From the NCBI RefSeq assembly GCF_008807415.1, contig NZ_CP043626.1, forward strand, positions 4,750,501 through 4,814,500: 64,000 nt of DNA, in the 5' to 3' direction. The position numbers and the translations under genes are program-made. The stretch's first letter is position 1. Every line of letters begins with the position of its first letter. Positions 36,582-44,863 of the stretch are shown here, piece after piece. A model generated the notes under the pieces. That model did no database searches. It saw only the letters and a program-made list of their open reading frames with translations, and was not told where the DNA came from. The stretch comes from Pseudomonas denitrificans (nom. rej.). Its GTDB lineage: Bacteria > Pseudomonadota > Gammaproteobacteria > Pseudomonadales > Pseudomonadaceae.

Positions 36582-37766
36582 ATGAGCACCGCCACCCAAG
36601 AAACCCAGAACGGCAACCCCAAGCGCAAGCGCTGGCTGCTGATCCTGCTCGCCGTCGTCATCCTCGCCGGCCTTGCCAGCGTCGCCTGGGAACTCCTCTA
36701 CGGCCGCTGGCACGAGGACACCGACGATGCCTACGTGAACGGCAACGTCGTGCAGATCACCCCGCAGATCACCGGCACCGTGGTCAGCATCGGCGCCGAT
36801 GACGGCGACCTAGTGCGCAAGGGCCAGGTGCTGGTGAAGTTCGACCCCAGTGATGCCGACATCGCCCTGCAGCAGGCCGAAGCCAACCTCGCGCGCACCG
36901 TACGCCAGGTGCGCGGGCTGTTCAGCAACGTCGACGGCTACAAGGCCGACGTCGCCACGAAGAAGGTCGCCCTGTCCAAGGCCGAGGCCGATTTCAAGCG
37001 CCGGCAGAACCTCGCCAACGACGGCGCCATCTCCCAGGAAGAACTGGCTCACGCCCGCGACGCCCTGGACACCGCGCGCAGCTCGCTGACCAACTCCGAG
37101 CAGCAACTGGACACCAACCGCGCGCTGGTGGACGACACCGTGATCGCCTCGCACCCGGACGTCAAAGCCGCCGCCGCCAAGCTGCGCCAGGCCTACCTAG
37201 ACGACGCCCGCGCGGTGATCATCGCGCCGGTCACCGGCTACGTCGCCAAGCGCACCGTGCAAGTCGGCCAGCGCGTGCAGCCGGGTGCCGCACTGATGGC
37301 AGTGATCCCGCTGGACCAGGTGTGGATCGACGCCAACTTCAAGGAAACCCAGCTCAAGCACATGCGCATCGGCCAGCCGGTGGAAATCCGCTCCGACCTC
37401 TATGGCAGCGAAGTGAAGTACTCCGGCACCGTCGACAGCCTCGGCGTCGGCACCGGTAGCGCCTTCTCCCTGCTGCCGGCACAGAACGCGACCGGCAACT
37501 GGATCAAGATCGTCCAGCGCGTACCAGTGCGCATCCGCATCAACCCCGAGGAACTGGCGAAGAATCCGCTGCGCATCGGCCTGTCCATGGACGTCAACGT
37601 CAGCCTGCACGACCAGAGCGGACCCGCCCTCGCCCAGCAATCGCCGCACGAGGCGGTGTTCTCCACCGACGTCTACCAGGAGCAGCTGGCCTCGGCCGAC
37701 CAACTGATCGAGAAGCTGATCCAGGCCAACCTGGCCGACGCCAACCACAGCACCGCGCAGCGCTGA
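36582..37766 (+). CDS. HlyD/EmrA-family periplasmic adaptor
   Basis: A 394-residue membrane-fusion protein from the ATG at 36582. One N-terminal helix (WLLILLAVVILAGLASVAW) is followed by the barrel/lipoyl start DDAYVNGNVVQITPQITGTV, a coiled-coil hairpin over about 100-205, the second lipoyl half PVTGYVAKRTVQVGQRVQPG, and the WIDANFKETQL beta-barrel of the EmrA group. It links the outer-membrane factor to the MFS pump encoded next. Confidence 0.94.
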   Translation: MSTATQETQNGNPKRKRWLLILLAVVILAGLASVAWELLYGRWHEDTDDAYVNGNVVQITPQITGTVVSIGADDGDLVRKGQVLVKFDPSDADIALQQAEANLARTVRQVRGLFSNVDGYKADVATKKVALSKAEADFKRRQNLANDGAISQEELAHARDALDTARSSLTNSEQQLDTNRALVDDTVIASHPDVKAAAAKLRQAYLDDARAVIIAPVTGYVAKRTVQVGQRVQPGAALMAVIPLDQVWIDANFKETQLKHMRIGQPVEIRSDLYGSEVKYSGTVDSLGVGTGSAFSLLPAQNATGNWIKIVQRVPVRIRINPEELAKNPLRIGLSMDVNVSLHDQSGPALAQQSPHEAVFSTDVYQEQLASADQLIEKLIQANLADANHSTAQR

Positions 37767-37779
37767 TCCGACTACCGTC

Positions 37780-39318
37780 ATGAGCCAGCCCAACAGCAGC
37801 AGTTTCAGCCCCCCCAGCCTGGTTATGGCCACCATCGGCCTGTCGCTGGCGACCTTCATGCAGGTGCTCGATACCACCATCGCCAACGTCGCCCTGCCGA
37901 CCATCTCCGGCAACCTCGGGGTGAGCTCCGAGCAGGGCACCTGGGTCATCACCTCCTTCGCGGTGAGCAACGCCATTGCCCTGCCGCTCACCGGCTGGCT
38001 GAGCCGCAAGGTCGGAGAGGTGCGGCTGTTCATTGCCGCCACCCTGCTCTTCGTGGTCGCCTCGTTTCTCTGTGGCGTCGCCCAGCAGATGGGCATGCTG
38101 GTGGGCTTTCGGGCCATCCAGGGCTTCGTCGCCGGGCCGCTCTACCCGATCACCCAGACCCTGCTGATCTCCATCTATCCGCCGGCGAAAAGGGGGATGG
38201 CACTGGCACTGCTGGCGATGGTGACGGTGGTCGCGCCCATCGCCGGGCCCATCCTCGGCGGCTGGATCACCGACAGCTACAGCTGGCCGTGGATTTTCTT
38301 CATCAACGTGCCCATCGGCCTGTTCGCCGCCATGGTCGTCTACCAGCAACTGCGCGCTCGTCCAGTTGTGATCAAGCACGCGCCCATGGACTACATGGGC
38401 CTGGCGATGCTGGTGATCGGCGTCGGCGCCCTGCAGATCGTCCTCGACAAGGGCAACGACCTGGACTGGTTCGAATCCGGCTTCATCATCGGCGGCACGG
38501 TCATCGCGGCGATCGCCCTGGCGGTCTTCGTGATCTGGGAGCTGACCGACAAGCACCCAATCGTCAACCTGCGACTGTTCGTGCACCGCAACTTCACGGT
38601 GGGAACCCTGGCGCTGGTCGGCGGCTACGCCGGTTTCTTCGGCATGAACCTGCTGCTGCCGCAGTGGCTACAGACCCAGATGGGCTACACCGCGACCTGG
38701 GCGGGCCTCGCGGCCGCACCGATTGGCATCCTGCCCGTATTCCTCTCGCCGCTGGTCGGTCGCTACGCAAACAACTTCGACCTGCGCCTGCTGGCGGGGC
38801 TGGCGTTCCTGGCGATGGCGGCGACCTGCTTCATGCGCGCCGACTTCACCACCGAGGTCGACTACCTGCACATCGCGCTGGTACAGATGTTCATGGGGCT
38901 GGGCGTGGCGTTCTTCTTCATGCCGATCCTGAGCATCCTGCTCTCCGATCTGCCGCCCGACCAGATCGCCGACGGCTCTGGCCTGGCGACCTTCCTGCGA
39001 ACCCTGGCGGGCAGCTTCGCCGCATCCCTGACCACCTGGATCTGGAACCGCCGCGCGACCATGCACCACGCCTACCTGACCGAAAACCTCAGCCAGTACG
39101 ACCCGGCCACCCGCGCCACCGTCGAACAGCTCGGCGGCCCCGGCCAGCACAGCGCCGCGCTGCTGGAACGGATGGTGGAAAGCCAGGCCTACATGATCAG
39201 CACCATCGACTACTTCACCCTGCTGGGCTGGCTGTTCCTCGCCATGCTGGTAGTCATCTGCCTGGCCAAGCCGCCCTTCGGCGCCAAGCCCGGCGCAGCG
39301 ACTGCGGGCGGTCACTGA
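37780..39318 (+). CDS. DHA2-family MFS multidrug efflux pump (EmrB-like)
   Basis: A 512-residue 14-helix major facilitator transporter driven by proton antiport. It has motif D1 FMQVLDTTIANVALPTISG, motif A WLSRKVGEVRLF, the motif B region GFRAIQGFVAGPLYP and the motif C region APIAGPILGGWITDSYSWPW. The gene starts 13 bp after the adaptor stop. With the two preceding genes it forms a tripartite drug or fatty-acid exporter controlled by the MarR protein. Confidence 0.95.
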   Translation: MSQPNSSSFSPPSLVMATIGLSLATFMQVLDTTIANVALPTISGNLGVSSEQGTWVITSFAVSNAIALPLTGWLSRKVGEVRLFIAATLLFVVASFLCGVAQQMGMLVGFRAIQGFVAGPLYPITQTLLISIYPPAKRGMALALLAMVTVVAPIAGPILGGWITDSYSWPWIFFINVPIGLFAAMVVYQQLRARPVVIKHAPMDYMGLAMLVIGVGALQIVLDKGNDLDWFESGFIIGGTVIAAIALAVFVIWELTDKHPIVNLRLFVHRNFTVGTLALVGGYAGFFGMNLLLPQWLQTQMGYTATWAGLAAAPIGILPVFLSPLVGRYANNFDLRLLAGLAFLAMAATCFMRADFTTEVDYLHIALVQMFMGLGVAFFFMPILSILLSDLPPDQIADGSGLATFLRTLAGSFAASLTTWIWNRRATMHHAYLTENLSQYDPATRATVEQLGGPGQHSAALLERMVESQAYMISTIDYFTLLGWLFLAMLVVICLAKPPFGAKPGAATAGGH

Positions 39319-39351
39319 CAAAAACTGCGGATCATTCTGACAAATCAGTGG

Positions 39352-39379
39352 TTTACACCAAGGGCGCCGTGACTATAAT
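39352..39379 (+). promoter_or_regulatory. Sigma-70 promoter of tRNA-Thr
   Basis: TTTACA (39352-39357), a 16-bp spacer and TATAAT (39374-39379), followed by a GC-rich discriminator GGCGCCCC. The tRNA starts 13 bp later. Confidence 0.85.
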
Positions 39380-39392
39380 GGCGCCCCTCCTT

Positions 39393-39468
<76 letters not shown>

Positions 39469-40067
39469 CGAACATCAAGGCTTTCAGCCAGATCAGGCTG
39501 ACGCCAAAGCGGCTTTACGTAACAAGCCGCGTAACAAGCAGAACGGCAGCGCGCATGCGCGCCCGCCCTACACGCCCTGGGGAAATCTCAGGTACTGGGG
39601 GGGCTGCAAAAAGAGTAACATCGGTAATCTTTCCCGCCGAACGGCCGCAAGCCGTTGAACTGCAAGGGTTTTCCGGCAATGGCGAAAGGTAACTTCTTAG
39701 TAACATAGAAGTAATCTGGTTACTCTTTCTTGAAGTGATTTTTCGGAATCGTAAAAGCCTTTAAAATCAGGCGCTTACCAAAAAATTACTTTTTCAGTTA
39801 CTCCAGTATTACTCCCCTTTGTAATCTCCAAAGCCCCGAACGACGCGGCTTCCAGCTGTGGTCTGATCGCAGATCACCGAAATTACTCTTTTCGAAATCC
39901 CCCCCCTATCCCCGTATTCCATTGGGCAGTCACCGTGCCCCTGAAAGCCCCCTTCCTGCAGGGTTTCGCAGGGTTTCGAGTCACGCCCTACCCGTCGGGA
40001 AGCGCAGCGCCTGGGCGGCTCTGAGGGGGCCGCAGGGGTGAAGAAAAAACACCACATTTAGCCCGCC
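39469..40067. other. Prophage left end, noncoding, with iterated TTACTC motifs
   Basis: About 600 bp without a supported gene, distinctly AT-richer around 39600-39900. RTTACTCY motifs occur at 39611-39619 (minus), 39719-39727, 39797-39804, 39808-39815 and 39882-39890. CGTAACAAGC occurs twice near 39518-39536. They may be integrase arm-type sites beside the att core. Confidence 0.55.
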
Positions 40068-40086
40068 GGCGTGGCGGGGGGACGAC
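40068..40086. other. cos: Predicted cos (cohesive end) site
   Basis: GGCGTGGCGGGGGGACGAC shares its first 12 bases with the 19-base cos of coliphage 186 as I recall it (P2 differs by one base in that stretch). It sits upstream of the Q-P side of the phage, between att and the first gene. Exact nick positions are not known. Confidence 0.7.
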
Positions 40087-40127
40087 CGCGCGCGCCAGGT
40101 GCTGTCCGGCGTCCATCCTGCTGGATA

Positions 40128-40147
40128 TACTGGATGTACACACAGTA
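40128..40147 (+). promoter_or_regulatory. LexA box upstream of the zinc-ribbon gene
   Basis: TACTGGATGTACACACAGTA has perfect TACTG/CAGTA arms and the CTG-N10-CAG core of the LexA operator. It overlaps a -10-like TATACT at 40126-40131 and ends 15 bp before the ATG. This predicts SOS induction of the downstream gene. Confidence 0.78.
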
Positions 40148-40161
40148 TTGTTCGCACCCCC

Positions 40162-40866
40162 ATGACAGCCCACCAGCACCCAGACCTGGCCCGCTGGCAG
40201 CGCCTCCTGGACGACGCCGGAGAACGAATGCGCAACCCCGAGGCCCATCACCAGGCCGTCCAGGCTGTGGCCAACGACCTGCTCGCTCGACACGTCATCA
40301 CCGAGGGCGAGCACCAGGACATGGCCGACCTTGCGGACGCAGCACTCATGCACGCCAGGGAAGAGCTGGCCGGCCAGTTGTTCGAGCTGCCGGCCATCTA
40401 TGACGTGGTCGACCCAGCCAGCGCCGAGCTGGTTGGCGTCATCACCACTGGGACGTACCTACGCCAGAACAGCAGCGGGCCGGCGGGGCGCGCTTCGGTC
40501 GAAGGCCTAGTGCGCTACAACCGCGAGGGGCAGCTCAGCATGGTGACGATGAGTGCCGATGACCTCGGCCCCATTCGCGGGCTGACCTGGACAACTCGCC
40601 AGGGGCGCGTGCTCAACCTGGTGAAGGTCGGCCAGTACGAGCAAGGCCGTCGGATTCCCTACCTGCGGGACCTGGAGTCATGCCGACTGGCGCTGGATCA
40701 GCTGGAAGCACTACGCGAAGAGGGGCTCGACCAGACGTATCCGGTACTGCAGCAGGCCCTGGCCATCGCGCCATTCGGCCTCTGCCCCGCCTGCCGCGAC
40801 CGATTCGAGCTGCGCGACGACTGCGAACGCTGCGGCGGCGATGGGATCGTCAGCCGGACCGAATAA
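40162..40866 (+). CDS. Phage protein with C-terminal zinc ribbon, LexA-box controlled
   Basis: A 234-residue protein from the ATG at 40162, with no strong Shine-Dalgarno. The N-terminal half is helical and acidic (LARWQRLLDDAGERM). The C-terminal 27 residues carry four cysteines at about 208, 211, 221 and 224 in a CPAC-x9-CERC pattern followed by GGDG, like half of a DnaJ-type zinc module. I do not recognise a family. It lies alone between cos and the convergent portal gene, the place where phiCTX carries its cytotoxin gene. It has a LexA box upstream and a terminator downstream. Roles as an SOS-linked antirepressor or a lysogenic-conversion gene are guesses. Confidence 0.82.
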   Translation: MTAHQHPDLARWQRLLDDAGERMRNPEAHHQAVQAVANDLLARHVITEGEHQDMADLADAALMHAREELAGQLFELPAIYDVVDPASAELVGVITTGTYLRQNSSGPAGRASVEGLVRYNREGQLSMVTMSADDLGPIRGLTWTTRQGRVLNLVKVGQYEQGRRIPYLRDLESCRLALDQLEALREEGLDQTYPVLQQALAIAPFGLCPACRDRFELRDDCERCGGDGIVSRTE

Positions 40867-40905
40867 AAACAGCTCAAACCCAGCAGCCATAAGGGTTTGC
40901 GCTAG

Positions 40906-40936
40906 ATTTAAACCAGTGGAAATGGTATGTTTAAAT
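40906..40936. repeat. Inverted repeat ATTTAAAC / GTTTAAAT
   Basis: Perfect 8-bp AT-rich arms at 40906-40913 and 40929-40936 are separated by 15 bp, flanked by outer CGCTAG (about 40900) and CTAGCG (about 40953). It lies in the convergent gap between the zinc-ribbon gene and Q. Confidence 0.55.
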
Positions 40937-40982
40937 GGGATTTTTCATGCTGCTAGCGGGCGAAAACCTCACCTGACCAGAC

Positions 40983-41013
40983 AAAAAAAAGCCGCCTCAA
41001 GGGCGGCTTTTTT
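40983..41013. terminator. Bidirectional terminator between zinc-ribbon gene and portal gene
   Basis: Eight As, then GCCGCC-TCAAG-GGCGGC, then six Ts form a terminator usable from both sides of convergent genes. Confidence 0.92.
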
Positions 41014-41028
41014 GTGTGTGCTCGGCAG

Positions 41029-42087
41029 TCAGTTGGCGGCGGCCGGTAGCTCATACGGCCGGAAGCGCACTACCTCCTCCCCCAGCCAGTCGTTGATCTG
41101 CACCAGGCGGGCCTGCACCGGCTCCAGTTCGTTGAGCGCCCACACCTGGGCGGCGTCGCGGATCGAACCGAAGCCGCCCGCGTTCTGCGGCACGATGCCC
41201 ATGAGCTGCGGCGGGATGCGCAGTGCCGCCAACAGGTCGTCGCGGCTGATGTTCTTGATCGCGCCGAAGTCATCCTTGGCCGCCACCTCGCTGATCGGGA
41301 TCAGCTGCATGCCGTCCTTCTTGCCGCCCGGGGCGTACATGAACAGATTGCGGAAGTTGCCCGGCCCCTTGCTGTTCTTCATTGCGTCGCGCAGGTCGGT
41401 GACGAAATCCTCGTTCTGCGCCGCGTCGGTCATGTACAGGATGAACCCCGCATGCGACCCGTTCTGGTAATACTTGCGCCGGAACAGCGTGGCCGACTCA
41501 TTCAGCAGCGCGCTTTGCAGGGAGGCAAGCCACTCCGGCAGGCCGTACACCTCCTGGTTAATGTCCGCCTCCCGCAGGTGGCAGACGCTGCCGGCCTTGA
41601 ACTCGTGCTCGTCCTTCCAGCCACGCACCTGGTAGTAGGTAACCAGGTCGGTACCTCGCCGCATGTACTTTGCCAGGCATGGCTGCAGGCCGAGGGTCTG
41701 CCGCAGCATGTTGTCGCGCTTCTCCAGGTACAGGTTGCCGCACCATCCCCAGTCCATGACGATCTGCTCGAACGCAGCGCGGCTCAGCAGCCGATGGGGG
41801 ATGAACGTGCGTGCCAGCGCGTTGCGTTTGAAGTTGAGCCCCGACTGCAAATACACGCTCGCCTTCGTCGACCGCGCCAAGCCGTCGAGGGAGACGGGCG
41901 GCTCATACCACCGGCCATTCGCCCAGCACTCCAGGTAATCGAGTATCTCCCGCCCGTCGAGCACCGGCACCGGATCCCCGAAGGTGAAGGCCATCGACTG
42001 CCCGCCCTCGCCCTTGACCAGCAGCTCGCCCTCGCGGGCCTGCTCCGTAGTGGCCACTCGCTGGTGGCGGTCGCGCCGTTTACTCAT
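41029..42087 (-). CDS. Q: Phage portal protein (P2 gpQ-like)
   Basis: A 352-residue portal protein forming the DNA-entry ring of the capsid. Family features include PVLDGREILDYLECWANGRW, the NFKRNALARTFIPH region, DWGWCGNLYLEKRDNM and ISRDDLLAALRIPPQLMGIV with QNAGGFGSIRDAA. It is the distal gene of the leftward P-Q unit; its start overlaps the P stop by one base. Confidence 0.96.
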   Translation of the reverse strand: MSKRRDRHQRVATTEQAREGELLVKGEGGQSMAFTFGDPVPVLDGREILDYLECWANGRWYEPPVSLDGLARSTKASVYLQSGLNFKRNALARTFIPHRLLSRAAFEQIVMDWGWCGNLYLEKRDNMLRQTLGLQPCLAKYMRRGTDLVTYYQVRGWKDEHEFKAGSVCHLREADINQEVYGLPEWLASLQSALLNESATLFRRKYYQNGSHAGFILYMTDAAQNEDFVTDLRDAMKNSKGPGNFRNLFMYAPGGKKDGMQLIPISEVAAKDDFGAIKNISRDDLLAALRIPPQLMGIVPQNAGGFGSIRDAAQVWALNELEPVQARLVQINDWLGEEVVRFRPYELPAAAN

Positions 42088-43838
42088 CAGTAGATCTCCA
42101 TGATGCCGGTGTTGGCCACGGTCTGGCCCTCCAGCGGCTCATTGTGCAGTGCGTGAAAGAGCGCCCACGCCAGGTCGGCGTGGCCGGTGTTGTCATTGCG
42201 GCCGGCGGTGTAGGTGAACTGGCGCCCACCAGGGGTCACAGTCTTGCGGATGGCCATGAGCGACTGCGCCACGTCAATCCATCCGGCGTCGAATTCCAGG
42301 CGTCCCTTGCTGATCACATCCCAAGCCTTCATCACCAGGCGGGTCTTGACCTCGGGGTTGTATGAAAAGGTCTTCAACGCAGGGAAGAACTGGCGCACAA
42401 GCTGCGCCACAGCACTACCCAAGCCCGTCGTGTCGATGCCGATGTAGGCCACGTTGTAACGGCGGGTTACCTGCCGGATCGTTTCGGCCTGGCTGGCGAA
42501 GTCCATCCCGCGGAACTGGTGGCGCTCCAGGATGCGGAACTTGCCACCGGCCACCAGCGGCGGCCCCACCACCACCAGGCCGGCCGAATCACCGCTCTCG
42601 GCCGGGTCATACCCCAGCCAGACCGGCCGCTCTCCAAACGGCCGCATTGCGAAGGGGCTGTAGTCCGGCCAATCCCAGCTCTCAACCATGCACGGCTGCA
42701 GCATCGACAACGGGAAAATGCTCTGCCCGTCGTCGACGAACTGGCACATCAGCAGGTTCTGGAAGGCCGCCGCGTCGTATTCGTCGCGCAGCTCGTCCAG
42801 GTCGAACAGGTCGCAGCCGCGCGCCTCGGCGTCAAGGATGGTGACGATCTGCCGCCAGATGCGGTCCTCGCAGTACCGCCCCTGCTGCAGCGCCTCGTGG
42901 CTTACATCCAGCTGGATATGCTTGGCCGTCGGCTTGCCCTTGTTGAAGCGCTCGCCCGTCCAGTAGGCATAGGCCGGGTGAGCCATGCTGCTCGGCGTCG
43001 AGAAGTACGTCTTGCGCCACTTCTTGTGCAGCGCCATGCCCGAGGCCACCTTGTTGATCTCGGCAAAGCCATGCACCCAGAAGAACTCGTCGAAATAGAA
43101 GTTTCCGCTGCGCCCCTGCGCCGTGCGGTAGTTGGTGCCCAGAAAGTGCAGCTCGGCGTTGTTCCAGAGCACGATAGGGTCGCCGCTCAGCTTCACGCCC
43201 AGCACCTCGTTGAGGAACGACTGCATATAGGTCTTGAACTGGTGCGCCTGCGCCTTCGAGGCGGATAGAAAAATCTGATTGCGCCCGGTGGTGATCGCGT
43301 CGATCAGCGCCTCGCGGGCAAAGTAGAACGTCGCCCCGATCTGGCGGCTTTTGAGGATCATGCGCGTGCGCATGTTCCCCGCGCGGTACCAGTCGAGCTG
43401 GTAGTCGAAACAACTATCGCGGAAGGCCTCGACCAGCGTCTCGACCTGCTCCTCGCTTAGCTCGTTGCGCTTGGGCGCCTTCTTCGGCCCCTCGTTGCGC
43501 TTGGCCAACTCCGGGTTGAGGTCCGTCTCGGTCCCACCGTCCTGGTAGCGCTGAATCCGCGCCTGCCGCTCCAGCTGGCGGCCGAGCAGGTCAATTTCCT
43601 TGTAGTCGGCGCCGGACTTCGGGTCCTTCAGGATCAGCTGGACGAGACGCGCTTCGGTTGCTGCCTGGATGCGCTCCAGGGGCGTGGCGCGGTCCCACTC
43701 GTCGCGGGTCTTCCAGCTGTGGAGGGTCTTTTCCTTCTCGTCGACCAGCTCGGCGATTTCGCAAATACGGAAGCCCTGCCAATACAGGTGCTTGGCATGG
43801 CGGCGGGGATCGGTGGGCAAGTCGACGATGGCATTCAT
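42087..43838 (-). CDS. P: Terminase large (ATPase) subunit (P2 gpP-like)
   Basis: A 583-residue packaging motor. The N-terminal helix-turn-helix-like region (GFRICEIAELVDEKEKTLHS) is followed by an ATPase domain with Walker A-like KSRQIGATFYFARE and Walker B NFYFDEFFWV. The C-terminal RNaseH-like nuclease has GYDPAESGDSAG, GIDTTGLG and TGHADLAWA acidic motifs. It is transcribed leftward from the P-O intergenic region, which holds a late-promoter palindrome. Confidence 0.97.
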   Translation of the reverse strand: MNAIVDLPTDPRRHAKHLYWQGFRICEIAELVDEKEKTLHSWKTRDEWDRATPLERIQAATEARLVQLILKDPKSGADYKEIDLLGRQLERQARIQRYQDGGTETDLNPELAKRNEGPKKAPKRNELSEEQVETLVEAFRDSCFDYQLDWYRAGNMRTRMILKSRQIGATFYFAREALIDAITTGRNQIFLSASKAQAHQFKTYMQSFLNEVLGVKLSGDPIVLWNNAELHFLGTNYRTAQGRSGNFYFDEFFWVHGFAEINKVASGMALHKKWRKTYFSTPSSMAHPAYAYWTGERFNKGKPTAKHIQLDVSHEALQQGRYCEDRIWRQIVTILDAEARGCDLFDLDELRDEYDAAAFQNLLMCQFVDDGQSIFPLSMLQPCMVESWDWPDYSPFAMRPFGERPVWLGYDPAESGDSAGLVVVGPPLVAGGKFRILERHQFRGMDFASQAETIRQVTRRYNVAYIGIDTTGLGSAVAQLVRQFFPALKTFSYNPEVKTRLVMKAWDVISKGRLEFDAGWIDVAQSLMAIRKTVTPGGRQFTYTAGRNDNTGHADLAWALFHALHNEPLEGQTVANTGIMEIY

Positions 43839-43885
43839 GGCGCCGATGCTGCCGTTCGCGCGCGCGAGCCCCTACCGGCGCGCTC

Positions 43886-43904
43886 TGTAGAGCCCCCCGC
43901 TACA
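43886..43904. promoter_or_regulatory. Late-promoter activator site (TGT-N13-ACA), P/O region
   Basis: TGTAGAGCCCCCCGCTACA is a dyad of TGTAG and CTACA in the divergent P-O gap. Two similar 19-bp sites precede V and FI. In P2-type phages Ogr-family activators bind such sites near -55 of late promoters. Here it could serve O rightward and possibly P leftward. Confidence 0.75.
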
Positions 43905-43992
43905 ACCTGCGCGCGTTGCCGCGCCCCTCCCCTGTGCCGACCATGCCCTCAACGCAACGGCGACTGCCGCCACCGCATTGAGGACTGCCCGA

Positions 43993-44835
43993 ATGCCAAC
44001 CCCCGCCAAGAAATTCCGCTCCAAGTGGACCCGCATTGCCGTAGAAGGCGCCACCACCGACGGGCGCAAGATCGAGCGTACCTGGATCGAGCAGATGGCG
44101 GCCCAATACAGCCCCAACACCTACGGCGCTCGTATCAACTGCGAGCACATCAAATGGGCCTGGCCGGGTGGTGAGTTCGGCGCCTATGGCGACGTTGTCG
44201 CCCTCAAGGCCGAAGAGGTCGAGATCAACGGCGACAAGAAACTCGCCCTGCTCGCCCAGCTGGAGCCCAACGATGCCCTCATGGCCCTGAACAAGGCCGG
44301 CCAGAAAATCTACACCTCCATCGAGGTGCAGCCGGAGTTCGCTGACACCGGCAAGGCCTATCTGGTCGGCCTGGCCATTACCGATACCCCGGCCAGCCTG
44401 GGTACCGAGGCCCTGTCCTTCAGCGCCCAGCACGGCACCCTGGCCTCGCGCAAAAAGGCCAAGGACAACCTGTTCACCGCCGCTGAAGAGGTGGTTATCG
44501 AATTCGAGGAAGTAACCGAGCCCGAAAACAAGGCCCTCGGCCTGTTCAACCGGGTCATGGAGGTCCTCGGCAAGAGCAAGGACAAGTCGGTCAAGGATGA
44601 CGCCCAATTCTCCGAGCTGAGCCAGGCGGTGGAGGCACTCGCCAACCACGCCATGGAGCAGGGCGAGGCCTTCGCCGCCGAGCGCACCGCGCTCTCCACC
44701 CTGAAAACCGCCCACGAAAAACTGGCTGGCGAGTTCGCCGACCTGGTCAAGCGCCTGGGTGAAACCGAAGACCACAGCCAGCATCAGCGCCCACCCGTCA
44801 ACGGCGGCGACGGCAAAGTGCTGACCAAGTTCTGA
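43993..44835 (+). CDS. O: Capsid scaffolding protein / protease (P2 gpO-like)
   Basis: A 280-residue scaffold with an N-terminal serine protease domain that processes capsid proteins. The ATG at 43993 has GAGG nine bases upstream; an in-frame TTG at 43978 is less likely. Conserved motifs are KFRSKWTRIAVEGATTDGR, NCEHIKWAWPG with the likely catalytic His, and QKIYTSIEVQPEFADTGKAY with the likely Ser. The C-terminal half is a coiled scaffold region. Confidence 0.95.
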   Translation: MPTPAKKFRSKWTRIAVEGATTDGRKIERTWIEQMAAQYSPNTYGARINCEHIKWAWPGGEFGAYGDVVALKAEEVEINGDKKLALLAQLEPNDALMALNKAGQKIYTSIEVQPEFADTGKAYLVGLAITDTPASLGTEALSFSAQHGTLASRKKAKDNLFTAAEEVVIEFEEVTEPENKALGLFNRVMEVLGKSKDKSVKDDAQFSELSQAVEALANHAMEQGEAFAAERTALSTLKTAHEKLAGEFADLVKRLGETEDHSQHQRPPVNGGDGKVLTKF

Positions 44836-44863
44836 CCCCCAGATCGCCCCCGGAGAACCCCTA

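Noticed and set aside
39809..40057. 82-residue minus-strand frame beside cos
   Set aside because: No ribosome site, poor composition, and it runs across the AT-rich motif region.
39469..40067. Integrase gene at the left prophage end
   Set aside because: No frame of suitable length or with tyrosine recombinase motifs exists here; short antisense frames are not convincing.
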